Shown: in pieces, positions 26,323-36,858 of the stretch | Position numbering within the stretch: the first letter of the stretch is position 1 | How the letters are laid out: each line of letters starts with the position of its first letter | Source of the DNA: Burkholderiales bacterium PBB6 | GTDB lineage: Bacteria > Pseudomonadota > Gammaproteobacteria > Burkholderiales > Burkholderiaceae_C | Assembly (NCBI GenBank): GCA_002255925.1 | Contig: NKIH01000001.1 | Location: 434,001 to 498,000 of the forward strand | Length of the DNA stretch: 64,000 nt | Direction: 5' to 3' | Notes under the pieces: model-generated | The model's input: the letters and a program-made list of their open reading frames with translations, nothing else | The model's database searches: none | Told to the model about the DNA's origin: nothing | Program-made: the position numbers and the translations under genes

Positions 26323-27267
26323 ATGACTGTTTATCTGTGCGGAAACCTCGACGCCGCCGACATCGTGTCCTGGCAGACACATCTGCAGGCCGCGCTCCCC
26401 CAAGAACGGATCTTGACGACGCTGTCATCCGCAGAACGCGGCGAGGTGGACGTGGCCGTGGTGGCCAATCCGCCGGCCGGCAGCCTGCAAGGGCTGCCCA
26501 GCTTGCGGCTCATCCAGTCGCTGTGGGCCGGGGTGGACCGCCTGATGCTGGACAGCACCTTGCCGCCTGACGTGCCGGTGGCTCGCATGGTCGATCCACA
26601 CATGAACGACGCGATGGCGCAGACCGCCTTGTGGGCCGTGCTGTCGCTGCACCGCGGCTTCTTCGACTACGCGCGGCAGCAGGCCGAGGCGTGCTGGCTG
26701 CCGCTGCCGCAGCGCCGGGCTGACGAGGTGCGCGTGAGCGTGCTCGGCCTGGGCCAGATGGGCGGCACCGTGGCGCGTGCCCTGCAGGCTGCGGGCTATG
26801 CGGTGACTGGGTGGCGCCTGGGGCTTGAGCCGCCGGCTTCGCCCTCGCCGGTGCCTTCCTGCTCAGGCCTGCCGGCCTTGCCCGGTCTGTTGGCCAGTAC
26901 GGACGTGCTCATCAACCTGCTGCCCTTGACGCCCGCCACCACCGGCATGCTGAACGCCCAGTTGTTCGCCAGGCTGCCGCAAGGCGCTTCGGTGGTGAAC
27001 CTGGCGCGCGGCGCGCACCTGGTGGAGGCGGATCTGCTCGCGGCGCTGAGCAGCGGGCACATCAGCCGGGCCGTGCTGGACGTATTCGCCACCGAACCGC
27101 TGCCACCCGCGCATGCCTTCTGGCGGCACCCCAAGGTCACCGTGCTGCCGCATGCGGCAGCGGCCACGGACCCGCGCAGTGCGGCGGCTGTGGTGGCAGC
27201 CAATGTGCAGGCTTTGCGAGCGGGCAGGCCGCTGGCGCACCGGGTGTCGCGCAGCGCGGGGTATTGA
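26323..27267 (+). CDS. 2-hydroxyacid dehydrogenase (glyoxylate/hydroxypyruvate reductase GhrA-like)
   Basis: A 314-residue D-2-hydroxyacid dehydrogenase. The Rossmann motif VSVLGLGQMGGTVA is present, with catalytic Arg in NLARGAHL, Glu in DVFATEPLP and His in VLPHAAA. The N-terminal part (SLWAGVDRLM) is typical of the GhrA subgroup, which reduces glyoxylate and hydroxypyruvate with NADPH. It stands alone, between the c-di-GMP gene and the leuS cluster on the other strand. Confidence 0.88.
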   Translation: MTVYLCGNLDAADIVSWQTHLQAALPQERILTTLSSAERGEVDVAVVANPPAGSLQGLPSLRLIQSLWAGVDRLMLDSTLPPDVPVARMVDPHMNDAMAQTALWAVLSLHRGFFDYARQQAEACWLPLPQRRADEVRVSVLGLGQMGGTVARALQAAGYAVTGWRLGLEPPASPSPVPSCSGLPALPGLLASTDVLINLLPLTPATTGMLNAQLFARLPQGASVVNLARGAHLVEADLLAALSSGHISRAVLDVFATEPLPPAHAFWRHPKVTVLPHAAAATDPRSAAAVVAANVQALRAGRPLAHRVSRSAGY

Positions 27268-27317
27268 AAAAGCTGAGAACTGCGGAGGGCCGCTGAGGAC
27301 AGCGTGCGCCCAGCGCC

Positions 27318-28427
27318 TCAGCGCGCCGGCGCCGTCTGCAGCGCCATCGGTGGTCGCATCGCCTGGCCGCGCGGCGTCTGTGCCGGTGCCAGCGTGTCGA
27401 GTGTCAGCAGCACCAGGCGGCGCAGGCCGTCCCAGGCGTCGCCCGGCCAATCGGGGTGGCGCAGGCCCTTGACCAGGCCGTCGCAGATGCTGGCGGCGTC
27501 CACCAGGCGGGCCAGCGCGGGTGTGTCGAGCGTGGGCAGCAGGCGCTCGAAGAGCCGTTCCTTGTCGCCCCAGACCCGGGCTTCGCGCAGGGCCATCGGC
27601 AGGGGTTTGCCGTCGTCCATGGCGGCCCGCGCGCGGTACAGGGCCCGCACGTCGTCGGCCAGCGTCCAGTGCACCAGCACGGCGGCTTCGCCCTCGGCCT
27701 TCAGGCCTTCGAGCATGCGCAGGGCGCGGCCGGTCTGGCCGGCCAGCACGGCGGCGCCGAGCTTGAACACATCGAACCGGGCCACGTCGAGCACGGCGTC
27801 CTGGATCTGCTCGATGCTGAGCTCGCCCGCCGGGTAGAGCAAGGCCAGCTTCTGCAACTCCTGGTGGGCGGCGAGCAGGTTGCCTTCCACGCGGTCCGCA
27901 AAAAACGTCAGCGCCTGCTGGCCGCTTTCACCGGCGGCCAGCCGCTGGCCTTGTGCGGCCAGGCGGTGGGCGATCCAGGTGGGCAACTGGTGCCGCTCGA
28001 TCGGATCGACCCGCACGGTGACGCCGGCGCGGTCCAGCGCGAGGAACCAGGCGCTCGTCAGTTGCTGCTTGTCCAGGCGCGGCAGGTGCACGATGGTCAG
28101 CAGGCCGTCGCCCAGCGCGTCGCAATACTGCTGCAGCGCGGTGGAGCCTTCCTTGCCAGGCTTGCCGGAGGGAATGCGGATCTCGATCAGCTGCTGGTCG
28201 GCGAACAGGCCCATCGACTGCGCCGCGCCGAGCACGCCGCTCCAGTCGAAATGCGCGCCGCTGACGGTGAACACCTGGCGGTCGCTGAAGCCCTGGGCGC
28301 GGGCCGCGGCGCGGATGGTGTCAGCCGCCTCTTGGGCCAGCAGCGGCTCGTCGCCGTGCACGGTGTAGATGGCCTTGAGGCCCTGGCGCTGCAGGTGGGC
28401 AGCGATGTCGGCGGCGCGAACTTGCAT
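27318..28427 (-). CDS. holA: DNA polymerase III delta subunit
   Basis: A 369-residue clamp-loader subunit that opens the beta sliding clamp. The N-terminal HGDEPLLAQEAADTIR, IEIRIPSGKPGKEG and the AAA+ remnant without a Walker motif fit HolA, as does the C-terminal helical collar. It is third in the leuS-lptE-holA operon, 23 bp after lptE. Confidence 0.93.
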   Translation of the reverse strand: MQVRAADIAAHLQRQGLKAIYTVHGDEPLLAQEAADTIRAAARAQGFSDRQVFTVSGAHFDWSGVLGAAQSMGLFADQQLIEIRIPSGKPGKEGSTALQQYCDALGDGLLTIVHLPRLDKQQLTSAWFLALDRAGVTVRVDPIERHQLPTWIAHRLAAQGQRLAAGESGQQALTFFADRVEGNLLAAHQELQKLALLYPAGELSIEQIQDAVLDVARFDVFKLGAAVLAGQTGRALRMLEGLKAEGEAAVLVHWTLADDVRALYRARAAMDDGKPLPMALREARVWGDKERLFERLLPTLDTPALARLVDAASICDGLVKGLRHPDWPGDAWDGLRRLVLLTLDTLAPAQTPRGQAMRPPMALQTAPAR

Positions 28428-28450
28428 CGGTGGCGATCAGCGTCGGGCGC

Positions 28451-29026
28451 TCAGCGGGCCTGCCGGCCCGTGGCGGCCAGCATCGCCAGCAGCTGCCGGG
28501 CCAGGTCGGCGCGCATGGCGCGCAGCAGGCCGGCCTCTTCACTGCCCTTGGCCAGTGCCGCAGATTCCGTGTAGCTCATGTCGCGTGACTGTTCCAGCTC
28601 GGTGGCCGGCAGCCATTCTTCGCCGCCGGGGCCTGCCAGCCGGAACTTCAGCGTCACGCGCAGGCGGAATTCACGCACTTCACCGGCCGAGGTCGAGGCC
28701 GCCACGGTGCGGAACACCTTGTCTTCCAGCGCCACGATCACGGCCTGCGCCGCGGCCGGGCTGTCGACCACCACGCAGCTGGGCGGCAGCGCGTGGCGAA
28801 TCTCGTCGAGCATTGGCGAGCGCACGGCAAAGCCCTGCAGCGCGATGCGCGTGTAGGGCAGGGCCGTGGGCTGGCGCAGTGCGAAGCCGCAGCCGCTCAA
28901 GCCCGCACCCAACGAGACACCCAAGCCGGCAGCAGCCGCCAGCAGCCAGCTGCGGCGTGACGGACGTGCGTCGGCCTGCGGCTGTGCCGCCGGATCAAGG
29001 CCAATCGGGGCGGGCAGGTGGCTCAA
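28451..29026 (-). CDS. lptE: LPS-assembly lipoprotein LptE
   Basis: A 191-residue outer-membrane lipoprotein that plugs the LptD barrel. A lipoprotein signal with lipobox LSGC (Cys at about 46) is preceded by a Tat-like SRRSWLL stretch. The mature domain opens GFALRQPTALPYTRIAL, the family signature. It begins 3 bp after the leuS stop. Partner lptD is at 11267-13630. Confidence 0.92.
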   Translation of the reverse strand: MSHLPAPIGLDPAAQPQADARPSRRSWLLAAAAGLGVSLGAGLSGCGFALRQPTALPYTRIALQGFAVRSPMLDEIRHALPPSCVVVDSPAAAQAVIVALEDKVFRTVAASTSAGEVREFRLRVTLKFRLAGPGGEEWLPATELEQSRDMSYTESAALAKGSEEAGLLRAMRADLARQLLAMLAATGRQAR

Positions 29027-29029
29027 GGG

Positions 29030-31711
29030 TCAGACCACCACGTTGACGAGGCGGCCCGGCACCACGACCACCTTCTTGGGCGGCTTGCCCTCGGTGAACT
29101 TGGCCAGTTCCGGATCGGCCAGCGCGGCCACCGCCGCGGCTTCGATGGCGGCCTTGTCGGCCGAGGCCGGCACCTTCACCGCGCCACGCAGCTTGCCGTT
29201 GATCTGCAGCACCAGCTCGATCTCGTCTTGCACCAGCGCGGCTTCGTCCACCTGCGGCCACGGGGCGTCCAGCAGTTCGCCCACCACCGCGGCATAGCCG
29301 AGGTCGGTCCACAGGCCGTGGCTGATGTGCGGGCAGGCCGGGTAGAGCGCGCGCAGCAGCAGCGACATGCCTTCGCACAGCACGGCGGCATCGCCGTCGC
29401 TGCCGTCCGGCTTGAAGGCCTCGAGCGCGTTCAGCAGCTTCATGCAGCCCGACACCACGGTGTTGTACTGCATGCGCTCGTAGTCATGGCTCATCTGGCG
29501 CAGCACCAGGTGCATCTCGCGGCGCAGCACCTTGGCATCGGCCCGCAGGGCGGCGCCCGACAGGTCGGTGGCCGTGGCGCGGCGCAGGTGCTCGGCCTGC
29601 TTGGCGCCAAACGCCCACACGCGCTTGAGGAAGCGGTGCGCGCCTTCCACGCCGGAGTCGTTCCACTCCAGGGTCTGCTCGGGCGGGCTGGCGAACATCA
29701 CGAACAGGCGCGCGGTGTCGGCGCCGTAGGTGTTGATCAGGTCCTGCGGATCGACGCCGTTGTTCTTCGACTTGGACATCGTGCCGATGCCCTGGTAGTC
29801 GATGGCGGTGCCGGCCGGCAGGTCGCCCTTGGCTTCCTTGAGCTTGGCGCCGATGACCTTGCCGGTCTCGTCAGCGACGTTCTCCACCTCGTGCGGCCAG
29901 AAGTACTCGATGCCGCCCTTGTCGGTGCGGCGCGAGTAGATGTGGTTCAGCACCATGCCCTGCGTCAGCAGGCGGGTGAAGGGCTCGCTCACGTCGATCA
30001 GCTTCAGGTCACGCATGACCTTGGTCCAGAAACGGGCGTACAGCAGGTGCAGGATGGCGTGCTCGATGCCGCCGATGTACTGGTCCATCGGCATCCAGTA
30101 CTTGGCACCCTCCGCCACCATCGCGTCCGGGTTCGCCGGATCGCAATAGCGCATGAAGTACCACGACGAATCGATGAACGTGTCCATCGTGTCGGTTTCG
30201 CGGCGGGCCGGCTTGCCGCACTTCGGGCAGCCCACGTTCAGGAAGCTCGCGCACTTGTTCAGCGGGTTGCCTGAGCCGTCGGGGATCAGGTCTTCCGGCA
30301 GCACGACCGGCAGGTCCTGCTCGGGCACCGGCACGGCGCCGCAGTCGTCGCAGTGGATGATCGGGATCGGCGTGCCCCAGTAGCGCTGGCGGCTGATGCC
30401 CCAGTCGCGCAGGCGCCAGGTGGTCTTCTTCTCGCCCAGGCCCTTGGCGGCCATCAGCTCGGCCACCTTGCCCACGGCGGCCTTCTGGCCCAGGCCATCG
30501 AGCTCGCCGGAGTTCACGCAGACGCACTTCTGCTTGTCGCCGTACCAGTCGGCCCAGGCGTCGGTGGAGAAGGTTTCGCCTTCCACGGCCACCACCTGCC
30601 TGATCGCCAGGTCGTACTTCTTCGCGAAGGCGAAGTCGCGCTCGTCATGGGCAGGCACGCCCATCACGGCGCCGTCGCCGTAGCTCATCAGCACATAGTT
30701 GCCGACCCACACTTCCACCTGCGCGCCCGTCAGCGGGTGCGTCACGAACAGGCCGGTGGCCATGCCCTTCTTCTCTTGGGTGGCGAGTTCGGCTTCCGTG
30801 GTGCCGCCTTGGCCGCACTCGACGATGAACGCCGCCAGCGCCGGGTTGGTGGCCGCGGCATGCGTGGCCAGCGGGTGCTCAGGCGCCACGGCGCAGAAGG
30901 TCACGCCCATGACGGTGTCGGCACGGGTGGTGAAGACGTAGAGCTTGCCGTCCTGGATCAGCGCGCCATCAGCGCCGGTGATCTGGTGCGGGAAGGCGAA
31001 GCGCACGCCTTCGCTCTTGCCGATCCAGTTTTCCTGCATCAGGCGCACGCGCTCAGGCCAGCCCGACAGGTAGTTCGGATCTTCCGGATTGGCCACGGCG
31101 CCCAGCAGCTCGTCGGCGTACTGGACGATGTTCAGGTAGTAGCCGGGGATCTCGCGCTTTTCAACCAGCGCGCCAGAGCGCCAGCCGCGGCCGTCGATGA
31201 CCTGCTCGTTGGCCAGCACGGTCTGGTCGACCGGGTCCCAGTTGACGACCTGGGTGCGGCGCTCGGCGATGCCGGCCTTCAGCATCTGCAGGAACAGCCA
31301 CTGGTTCCACTTGTAGTACTGCGGCTGGCAGGTGGCCACCTCGCGCGACCAGTCGATCGCCAGGCCCATGGCCTGCATCTGGCCCTTCATGTAGGCGATG
31401 TTCGAGTACGTCCACTGCGCGGGCGGCACACCGCCCTTCATTGCGGCGTTTTCAGCCGGCAGGCCGAAAGCGTCCCAGCCCATCGGCATCAGGACATTGA
31501 AGCCCTTCATGCGCAGCTGGCGGGTCAGCATGTCGTTGATGGTGTAGTTGCGCACATGGCCCATGTGCAGCTTGCCCGACGGGTAAGGCAGCATCGAGCA
31601 GGCGTAGAACTTGGGGCGATTCGCATCCTCGGTGACACGGTAGGCATCACGGGCATTCCAGTGGCCCTGGGCGGCGGCTTCGACCTCGGCGGGGACGTAT
31701 TTCTCGTTCAT
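29030..31711 (-). CDS. leuS: Leucyl-tRNA synthetase
   Basis: An 893-residue class I synthetase. The HIGH-type motif ([15 protein letters not shown]) lies near the N-terminus, with the CP1 editing domain in the middle (about 230-430) and a zinc-type insertion ([18 protein letters not shown]). The KMSKS motif reads TMSKSKNNG near 640, followed by the anticodon-binding and C-terminal domains. The ATG at 31711 gives the expected [11 protein letters not shown] start. It heads leuS-lptE-holA and diverges from the exported PEP-synthase-like gene with a 39-bp gap. Confidence 0.97.
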   Translation of the reverse strand: MNEKYVPAEVEAAAQGHWNARDAYRVTEDANRPKFYACSMLPYPSGKLHMGHVRNYTINDMLTRQLRMKGFNVLMPMGWDAFGLPAENAAMKGGVPPAQWTYSNIAYMKGQMQAMGLAIDWSREVATCQPQYYKWNQWLFLQMLKAGIAERRTQVVNWDPVDQTVLANEQVIDGRGWRSGALVEKREIPGYYLNIVQYADELLGAVANPEDPNYLSGWPERVRLMQENWIGKSEGVRFAFPHQITGADGALIQDGKLYVFTTRADTVMGVTFCAVAPEHPLATHAAATNPALAAFIVECGQGGTTEAELATQEKKGMATGLFVTHPLTGAQVEVWVGNYVLMSYGDGAVMGVPAHDERDFAFAKKYDLAIRQVVAVEGETFSTDAWADWYGDKQKCVCVNSGELDGLGQKAAVGKVAELMAAKGLGEKKTTWRLRDWGISRQRYWGTPIPIIHCDDCGAVPVPEQDLPVVLPEDLIPDGSGNPLNKCASFLNVGCPKCGKPARRETDTMDTFIDSSWYFMRYCDPANPDAMVAEGAKYWMPMDQYIGGIEHAILHLLYARFWTKVMRDLKLIDVSEPFTRLLTQGMVLNHIYSRRTDKGGIEYFWPHEVENVADETGKVIGAKLKEAKGDLPAGTAIDYQGIGTMSKSKNNGVDPQDLINTYGADTARLFVMFASPPEQTLEWNDSGVEGAHRFLKRVWAFGAKQAEHLRRATATDLSGAALRADAKVLRREMHLVLRQMSHDYERMQYNTVVSGCMKLLNALEAFKPDGSDGDAAVLCEGMSLLLRALYPACPHISHGLWTDLGYAAVVGELLDAPWPQVDEAALVQDEIELVLQINGKLRGAVKVPASADKAAIEAAAVAALADPELAKFTEGKPPKKVVVVPGRLVNVVV

Positions 31712-31750
31712 GGGGCTGATTATCGCGCGTGCCCTTGGCATCATGGCCCG

Positions 31751-33787
31751 ATGCCCGGACGTCTTGTTTCCATCCCTTCGCGCCGCCTTGCCTGGCTGGC
31801 GGCTTCAGTTGCCTTTGCGGTGGTGGCCAGCCTGGCCGGCCCGGCCCAGGCCCAGCTCGCTGAAAAGCCCTCGGGCTATCGGTCGATCGCCCCCCGGCCC
31901 GGGCCCATGTCGACGCCGGCCGGCGCCACGCCCGTGCCGGCGGGCTGGCTGCCGCGCATCGGCAGCCGTGTTGACGCCGATCGCCTGGCGCGGGTGATGG
32001 ACGCCGGCACGCCGCTGGCGCTGCCGCACCTGCTGTTCCTGATCGACCGCGGCCGTGGCAACCAGGTGCAGTACATCGACAGCCGCCGGTACGCGCTGCA
32101 CCAGCAGTTCCTGCAAGCGCGTGACGGCCTGACGCAGATCGACGAGCGAGCCTTCAAGGCCAACTACCGCTCCCCCCAGCGCCGCTACCTGTTCGGCACC
32201 GTGGCCTGGCAATCGGCCAGCCAGGCCTGGACCTTCGAGTTCTGGGAAGGCGATCAACTCGATGCCAACCTGCTGCGCCTGGCCCGGCAGTCGCTGCAGG
32301 ACAGCTTCTACGCCCCGTTGCGCTTCAAGCCCAATTCACAGGCCCAGCAGGCGGTGGGCGAGACGCTGGGCGTGCCGATGCTGGCCGCCGCTGATCTGAT
32401 TCGAGAACAAGGTTTTCTGCCGCTCAACGTGGGCCGGGCCGTGGGCCGCCTGCGGGTGGTGGCCGATGCCGATGCGGTGGATGACCTGGCACCGGACGAC
32501 ATCGTGCTGCTCGACGAGGTGCCGCTGGGCCTGCCGCCGGTGGCCGGCGTGATCACGGCGCGGCCGTCCACCACCTTGTCGCATGTGAACCTGCTGGCGC
32601 GCGGCTGGGGCATTCCGAACGCCTGGGTGCTGGACACCCGCGATTGGCGCAGCCTGGCGGGCGAGTGGGTGCGCCTGGAGGTGGCCCGTACGGGGGTGAC
32701 GCTGGTGCGCGTCACCGAGGCCGAGCGCGCCCAGGCCGGGCAGGTGCTGCGTGCACCGATCACCCATTGGCCGGCACCTGAGCTGCGCCGTGATGAGCTG
32801 GTGCCGCTGGCCCGGCTGGGTGTGGCCGACCGCCGCCACTGCGGCGCCAAGGCGGCCAACCTCGGTGCCTTGACCACCGCGTGGCAGCGAGGCGCCTTCC
32901 CCGGCGTGGCGCCGGTGCCAGACGGCTTCTGCATCCCGTTTGGCCGCTTCGCTGCCTTCATGGCCCAGCCGGCCGCCCGCGAGGCGCTGGCGCGTGCCCA
33001 GGCCACCCCGGGTTTTGCCACCGACCGCCGGGTGCGTGCCGAGGCCCTGGCCACGCTGCGCCAGACCCTGCTGACCGTGCCGCTGCCCGAGGGCGACGAG
33101 CGTGGCTGGCTGGCACGCTGGCAGCAGCAGCTCGGCGGCGATGGCGTGTTCGTGCGCAGCTCATCCAACTCGGAAGACTTGCCGGGCTTCAGCGGTGCCG
33201 GGCTCTACACCACCGTGCCCAACGTGACGCGGCCGGAGGCCCTGGCCGATGCGGTGCGCACGGTGTGGGCGTCGGTGTGGAACGCCGATGCCTGGGAAGC
33301 GCGCCGCTGGGCCGGCGTGCCGCAGGACAGCGTGGTGATGGGCGTGCTGGTGCAGCGGGCGGTGGCGGCACAGTCGTCGGGCGTGCTGGCCACGATCAAC
33401 CCGTTCGACCCCCAGCGGCCGGGCCTGAGCTATGTGTCGGCCAAGCGCGGCTTGGGCATCCGGGTGGTGGAAGGCAAGCGGCAGGCCGAGCAGGTGCTGT
33501 ATCACCACCGCAGCCGCGCCGTGCAGGTGCTCAGCCGCAGCGAAGACCCGGTGGCCTTGCTGCTGGATGCGGCGGGTGGCGTGCGCGAGGAAGCTCAGCC
33601 ACCGGGCCGCGCCGTGCTGACCGATGCGCTGGTGCGGGGGCTGGCGGAAACCGGCCAGCGCGTGCAGCGCCTGCTGGGCCCGGCGCCGCAAGACATCGAA
33701 TGGGCGACCGATCCGCAGGGGCGCATCGTGCTGCTGCAGGCCCGGCCGCTGGTTCAGGCGGTGCCGGGCGTTGCGCCACGGCCCTGA
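31751..33787 (+). CDS. Exported PEP-synthase/pyruvate-phosphate-dikinase-like protein
   Basis: A 678-residue protein with a convincing Sec signal peptide ([18 protein letters not shown], cleaved near AQA-Q at 34). A unique N-terminal region (~40-220) is followed by a PEP-utilising mobile (phospho-His) domain around 255-300 ([20 protein letters not shown], His278). A PPDK_N/ATP-grasp domain runs from about 363 to 670 ([55 protein letters not shown]). In PEP synthase and PPDK the ATP-grasp domain comes first, so the order is reversed here. An enzyme of this type outside the cytoplasm has no obvious ATP supply. Function unknown. Confidence 0.8.
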   Translation: MPGRLVSIPSRRLAWLAASVAFAVVASLAGPAQAQLAEKPSGYRSIAPRPGPMSTPAGATPVPAGWLPRIGSRVDADRLARVMDAGTPLALPHLLFLIDRGRGNQVQYIDSRRYALHQQFLQARDGLTQIDERAFKANYRSPQRRYLFGTVAWQSASQAWTFEFWEGDQLDANLLRLARQSLQDSFYAPLRFKPNSQAQQAVGETLGVPMLAAADLIREQGFLPLNVGRAVGRLRVVADADAVDDLAPDDIVLLDEVPLGLPPVAGVITARPSTTLSHVNLLARGWGIPNAWVLDTRDWRSLAGEWVRLEVARTGVTLVRVTEAERAQAGQVLRAPITHWPAPELRRDELVPLARLGVADRRHCGAKAANLGALTTAWQRGAFPGVAPVPDGFCIPFGRFAAFMAQPAAREALARAQATPGFATDRRVRAEALATLRQTLLTVPLPEGDERGWLARWQQQLGGDGVFVRSSSNSEDLPGFSGAGLYTTVPNVTRPEALADAVRTVWASVWNADAWEARRWAGVPQDSVVMGVLVQRAVAAQSSGVLATINPFDPQRPGLSYVSAKRGLGIRVVEGKRQAEQVLYHHRSRAVQVLSRSEDPVALLLDAAGGVREEAQPPGRAVLTDALVRGLAETGQRVQRLLGPAPQDIEWATDPQGRIVLLQARPLVQAVPGVAPRP

Positions 33788-33807
33788 GTTGTCAGCGGAT
33801 CAGCGAA

Positions 33808-34233
33808 TCAGCGGCTGGGCGCCGCGGTGCTGGTGATGAAGCCGATGCGGCTCAGGCCGGCGGCTTGCAGCTGGCCGATCAATTCGGCCACGCGGCCGTA
33901 GGGCACCTTCACGTCGGCGCGCAGTTGCACCTCGGTGGTCGGGTCGGTCTTGGCAGCGGCTGCGGCGCGGGTGGCCAGCTCGTCAGCCGTGATGCGTTCG
34001 TCGCCCAGGTAGAGCGTGCCTTCGGCGTCCAGCCCCAGGCGCAGCGGCTGCTTCGGCGTCTGCGTTGGAGCGCCGTTGGCTTTGGGCAGGTCCAGCTTCA
34101 GCTTGCTGGTCATCAGCGGCGCAGCGATCATGAAGATCACCAGCAGCACCAGCATCACATCGATCAGCGGCGTCATGTTGATGTCGCTCATCGGCGCCTG
34201 CGCGCGGTGGCGTTCCAGTCGGCCGAAGGCCAT
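33808..34233 (-). CDS. exbD: ExbD/TolR-family proton-channel subunit
   Basis: A 141-residue inner-membrane protein. One N-terminal helix carries the proton-carrying Asp (MTPLIDVMLVLLVIFMI), then a periplasmic domain (VQLRADVKVPYGRVAELI). With the ExbB/TolQ-like gene upstream (3-bp gap) it forms the motor that energises TonB or Tol systems. No tonB, tolA or tolB gene is adjacent, so ExbD is preferred over TolR only tentatively. Confidence 0.85.
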   Translation of the reverse strand: MAFGRLERHRAQAPMSDINMTPLIDVMLVLLVIFMIAAPLMTSKLKLDLPKANGAPTQTPKQPLRLGLDAEGTLYLGDERITADELATRAAAAAKTDPTTEVQLRADVKVPYGRVAELIGQLQAAGLSRIGFITSTAAPSR

Positions 34234-34236
34234 GGC

Positions 34237-34899
34237 TCAGTCGCCCAACGGCGCGGCGCGGTGGCCGGCGAGTTCATGCAGGTCGTGCGCAAAGCCTTCG
34301 AGCTCGGCCTCGCACTGGCCCACGCGCTTGCCGAACACGTTGTAGGCCAGCACGGCCGGAATGGCGACGGCCAGGCCGGCGGCGGTCATCACCAGCGCTT
34401 CACCCACCGGGCCGGCGATCTTGTCGATGCTCATCGAGCCGCTGCTCGCCATGCCCAGCAGCGCGTGATAGATGCCCCAGACGGTGCCGAACAGGCCGAC
34501 AAACGGCGCCACGGCCCCGACCGACGCCAGGAAGACCTGGCCCGATTGCAGCCGGTTCAAGACCTCATTCAAGGCGTCGCGCAGCCGGCGCGTGCGCTGC
34601 GCGGCAGCGTCACCCTGGGCTTGCAGCGTGCCGCCCGTCGGCTGGGCGAAGGCCGCCTCCACCAGAGGCAGCAAGGTCTGTTCACGGTCAACCGCCTGCA
34701 GGCGCTCGCGTGCGGCGGCCAGCTCGGGCGCATCCCAGAAGATGGCCGTGCCGTGGGTGATGTCATGGCGGGCCCGGTTCAGCAGCCAGCCCTTCCAGAG
34801 GATCAGGACCCAGGCGCCCACCGACATGGCCAGCAAGGCCAGCGCGACGGCGCGGCCGATGGCATCACTTTCGGACCAGAACTCCTGCAGGCCGCCCAT
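34237..34899 (-). CDS. exbB: MotA/TolQ/ExbB-family proton-channel subunit
   Basis: A 220-residue protein with three membrane helices: one near 15-35, then two in the conserved block SVGAVAPFVGLFGTVWGIYHAL and ALVMTAAGLAVAIPAVLAYNVF. It pairs with the ExbD-like protein. It starts 4 bp after the dapB stop, in the bamE-dapB-exbB-exbD direction. Confidence 0.88.
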   Translation of the reverse strand: MGGLQEFWSESDAIGRAVALALLAMSVGAWVLILWKGWLLNRARHDITHGTAIFWDAPELAAARERLQAVDREQTLLPLVEAAFAQPTGGTLQAQGDAAAQRTRRLRDALNEVLNRLQSGQVFLASVGAVAPFVGLFGTVWGIYHALLGMASSGSMSIDKIAGPVGEALVMTAAGLAVAIPAVLAYNVFGKRVGQCEAELEGFAHDLHELAGHRAAPLGD

Positions 34900-34903
34900 G
34901 GCG

Positions 34904-35719
34904 TCAGGCCAGACCCAGCACGTCGTTCATGCCGAACAGCCCGTTCGGGCGGCTCGCCAGGAAGCGGGCGGCGCGCAGGCTGCCTTGGGCATAGGTGACG
35001 CGGCTCGACGACTTGTGGGTGATCTCGATGCGCTCGCCGGTGCCGGCAAACAGCACGGTGTGGTCGCCGACGATGTCGCCTCCACGCACGGTGGCAAAGC
35101 CGATGGTGGACGGGTCGCGCTCGCCGGTCACGCCTTCACGGCCGTAGACGGCGCAGGCCTTCAGGTCGCGGCCCAGGGCCCCAGCCACGGTCTCACCCAT
35201 GGCCAATGCGGTGCCGCTGGGCGCGTCCACCTTGTGACGGTGATGGGCTTCGATGATCTCGATGTCGTAGCCCTCGTTCAGCGCGCGTGCGGCCATGTCG
35301 AGCAGTTTGAGCACGACGTTCACGCCCACGCTCATGTTGGGCGCCATCATGATGGCCACGTCCGCAGCGGCCTGGTTGATCTGCGCCTTCTGCTCGTCGG
35401 AGAAGCCGGTCGTGCCGATCACCGCCTTGATGCCCAGTTCGCGGCAGATGGCCAGGTGGGCCAGCGTGCCTTCGGGGCGCGTGAAGTCGATCAACACCTG
35501 CGCGTTGGCCAGGCCTGCGCGCAGGTCGGCCGTGATGGCAACACCGCTTTGATGACCGAGCCAAGCGGTGGCGTCGTTGCCAAGCGCCGGGCTGCCGGGC
35601 ACGTCGAGCGCGCCGGCCAGCACGCAGTCATCGGCCTGGTGGACGGCTTCGATCAGCATGCGGCCCATGCGGCCGCTGGCACCGGCAATCGCGATGCGCA
35701 AAGGGGCGGCGGCGCTCAC
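34904..35719 (-). CDS. dapB: 4-hydroxy-tetrahydrodipicolinate reductase
   Basis: A 271-residue NAD(P)H enzyme of the lysine/diaminopimelate pathway. The nucleotide-binding [14 protein letters not shown], the catalytic [15 protein letters not shown] (His-His and Lys) and GTTGF motifs are present. It overlaps bamE by 4 bp. Confidence 0.96.
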   Translation of the reverse strand: MSAAAPLRIAIAGASGRMGRMLIEAVHQADDCVLAGALDVPGSPALGNDATAWLGHQSGVAITADLRAGLANAQVLIDFTRPEGTLAHLAICRELGIKAVIGTTGFSDEQKAQINQAAADVAIMMAPNMSVGVNVVLKLLDMAARALNEGYDIEIIEAHHRHKVDAPSGTALAMGETVAGALGRDLKACAVYGREGVTGERDPSTIGFATVRGGDIVGDHTVLFAGTGERIEITHKSSSRVTYAQGSLRAARFLASRPNGLFGMNDVLGLA

Positions 35720-36264
35720 GGGGCCTCCAGCGGCGGGTAGGTGCGAACGGCGCCTTGCGGCTGGTTGGCGGCGGCGGCATTCACCGGCTTCGGAGCGGGC
35801 AACTCGGCGCGTTGCTCGTCGGTCAGCTCCAGCTTGCGCACGTTGGTGCTCGGTGCGCCGCGGCTGATGCTGGCGACAAAATCAAGTTCGGTGGGCAGCT
35901 CGGGGGCCTCGATCGAAGCCACCTTGTCGCCTTCAAACAGGATGACGACCGCGCGGCGTTGCTGCTCCACGCCCGGGCGGCGCAGCGTGAAGACGTAATC
36001 CCAGCGGTTGGCATGGAAGGCGTCGGCAATCAGGGGCGAGCCCAGCGCGTCACGCACGTCGGCGCGGCTGGTGCCTGGCTTGATGTTGGCCATCTGCTCG
36101 CGGGTGATCACATTGCCCTGCACGATGTCGCTGCGGTAAGGCGAAATCACGCTGGTGATGCCGTTCGACAGGGTGTTGGAGATCGTGGAGCAGCCGCCCA
36201 GCAGGCAAAGCGCCAGGGCCACGGGCGCCAGGGCGGCCGTTCGGGAGTAGGGCAAAAATCGCAT
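35716..36264 (-). CDS. bamE: Outer-membrane protein assembly factor BamE
   Basis: A 182-residue lipoprotein of the BAM complex. Lipobox LLGGC (Cys25) is followed by the SmpA/OmlA domain ([42 protein letters not shown]). A Pro/Ala-rich tail of about 50 residues extends beyond the E. coli length. It is divergent from fur with 114 bp between, as in many Burkholderiales. Confidence 0.93.
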   Translation of the reverse strand: MRFLPYSRTAALAPVALALCLLGGCSTISNTLSNGITSVISPYRSDIVQGNVITREQMANIKPGTSRADVRDALGSPLIADAFHANRWDYVFTLRRPGVEQQRRAVVILFEGDKVASIEAPELPTELDFVASISRGAPSTNVRKLELTDEQRAELPAPKPVNAAAANQPQGAVRTYPPLEAP

Positions 36265-36378
36265 GGGGCGGAGTATGCCTGCAGGCTGTGAAGTGCCAAC
36301 CCGGGGCAGGCTGGCTATGATGCGACGATTCTAGCGACCCCATCGGCAATGGCTGCGGCCGCAGATCAGGAAGACAGC

Positions 36379-36858
36379 ATGACCAACGCAGACGAACTCA
36401 AGAGCAGCGGCCTGAAGGCCACGTTGCCCCGCATCCGGATCCTCGAGATTTTCCAGAAGTCGCAGCAGCGGCACATGACGGCCGAGGACGTCTTCAAGGC
36501 CTTGCTGACGGAAGGGTCGGACATCGGCCTGGCCACCGTGTACCGCGTGCTGATGCAATTCGAGCAGGCGGGCCTGCTGAGCCGCAACCACTTCGAATCA
36601 GGCAAGTCGGTGTTCGAGCTCAACGAGGGCCAGCACCACGACCACCTCGTGTGCCTGACCTGCGGGCGGGTTGAAGAGTTCTTCGATCCGGACATCGAGG
36701 CGCGTCAGCGCTCGGTGGCGCAGGCCCGCGGCTTCGAGCTGCAGGACCACGCGCTGTCGCTGTACGGGCACTGCACCAAGACCGACTGCGAGCACCGCCC
36801 GGCAGCGCCGGTCAGAAATCCTGGTTCTGGCCCATCGCGGCCTGATGCCGCTGGATGA
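36379..36858 (+). CDS. fur: Ferric uptake regulator
   Basis: A 159-residue Fur repressor. A winged helix ([31 protein letters not shown]) is followed by the metal-binding dimerisation domain with [16 protein letters not shown] and a second Cys pair (CTKTDC). Start ATG 36379 has AGGAAGA before it. The C-terminus overlaps the convergent hprK by 47 bp. It likely represses iron uptake under Fe(II). I did not find a convincing Fur box in its own upstream region by eye. Confidence 0.95.
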   Translation: MTNADELKSSGLKATLPRIRILEIFQKSQQRHMTAEDVFKALLTEGSDIGLATVYRVLMQFEQAGLLSRNHFESGKSVFELNEGQHHDHLVCLTCGRVEEFFDPDIEARQRSVAQARGFELQDHALSLYGHCTKTDCEHRPAAPVRNPGSGPSRPDAAG

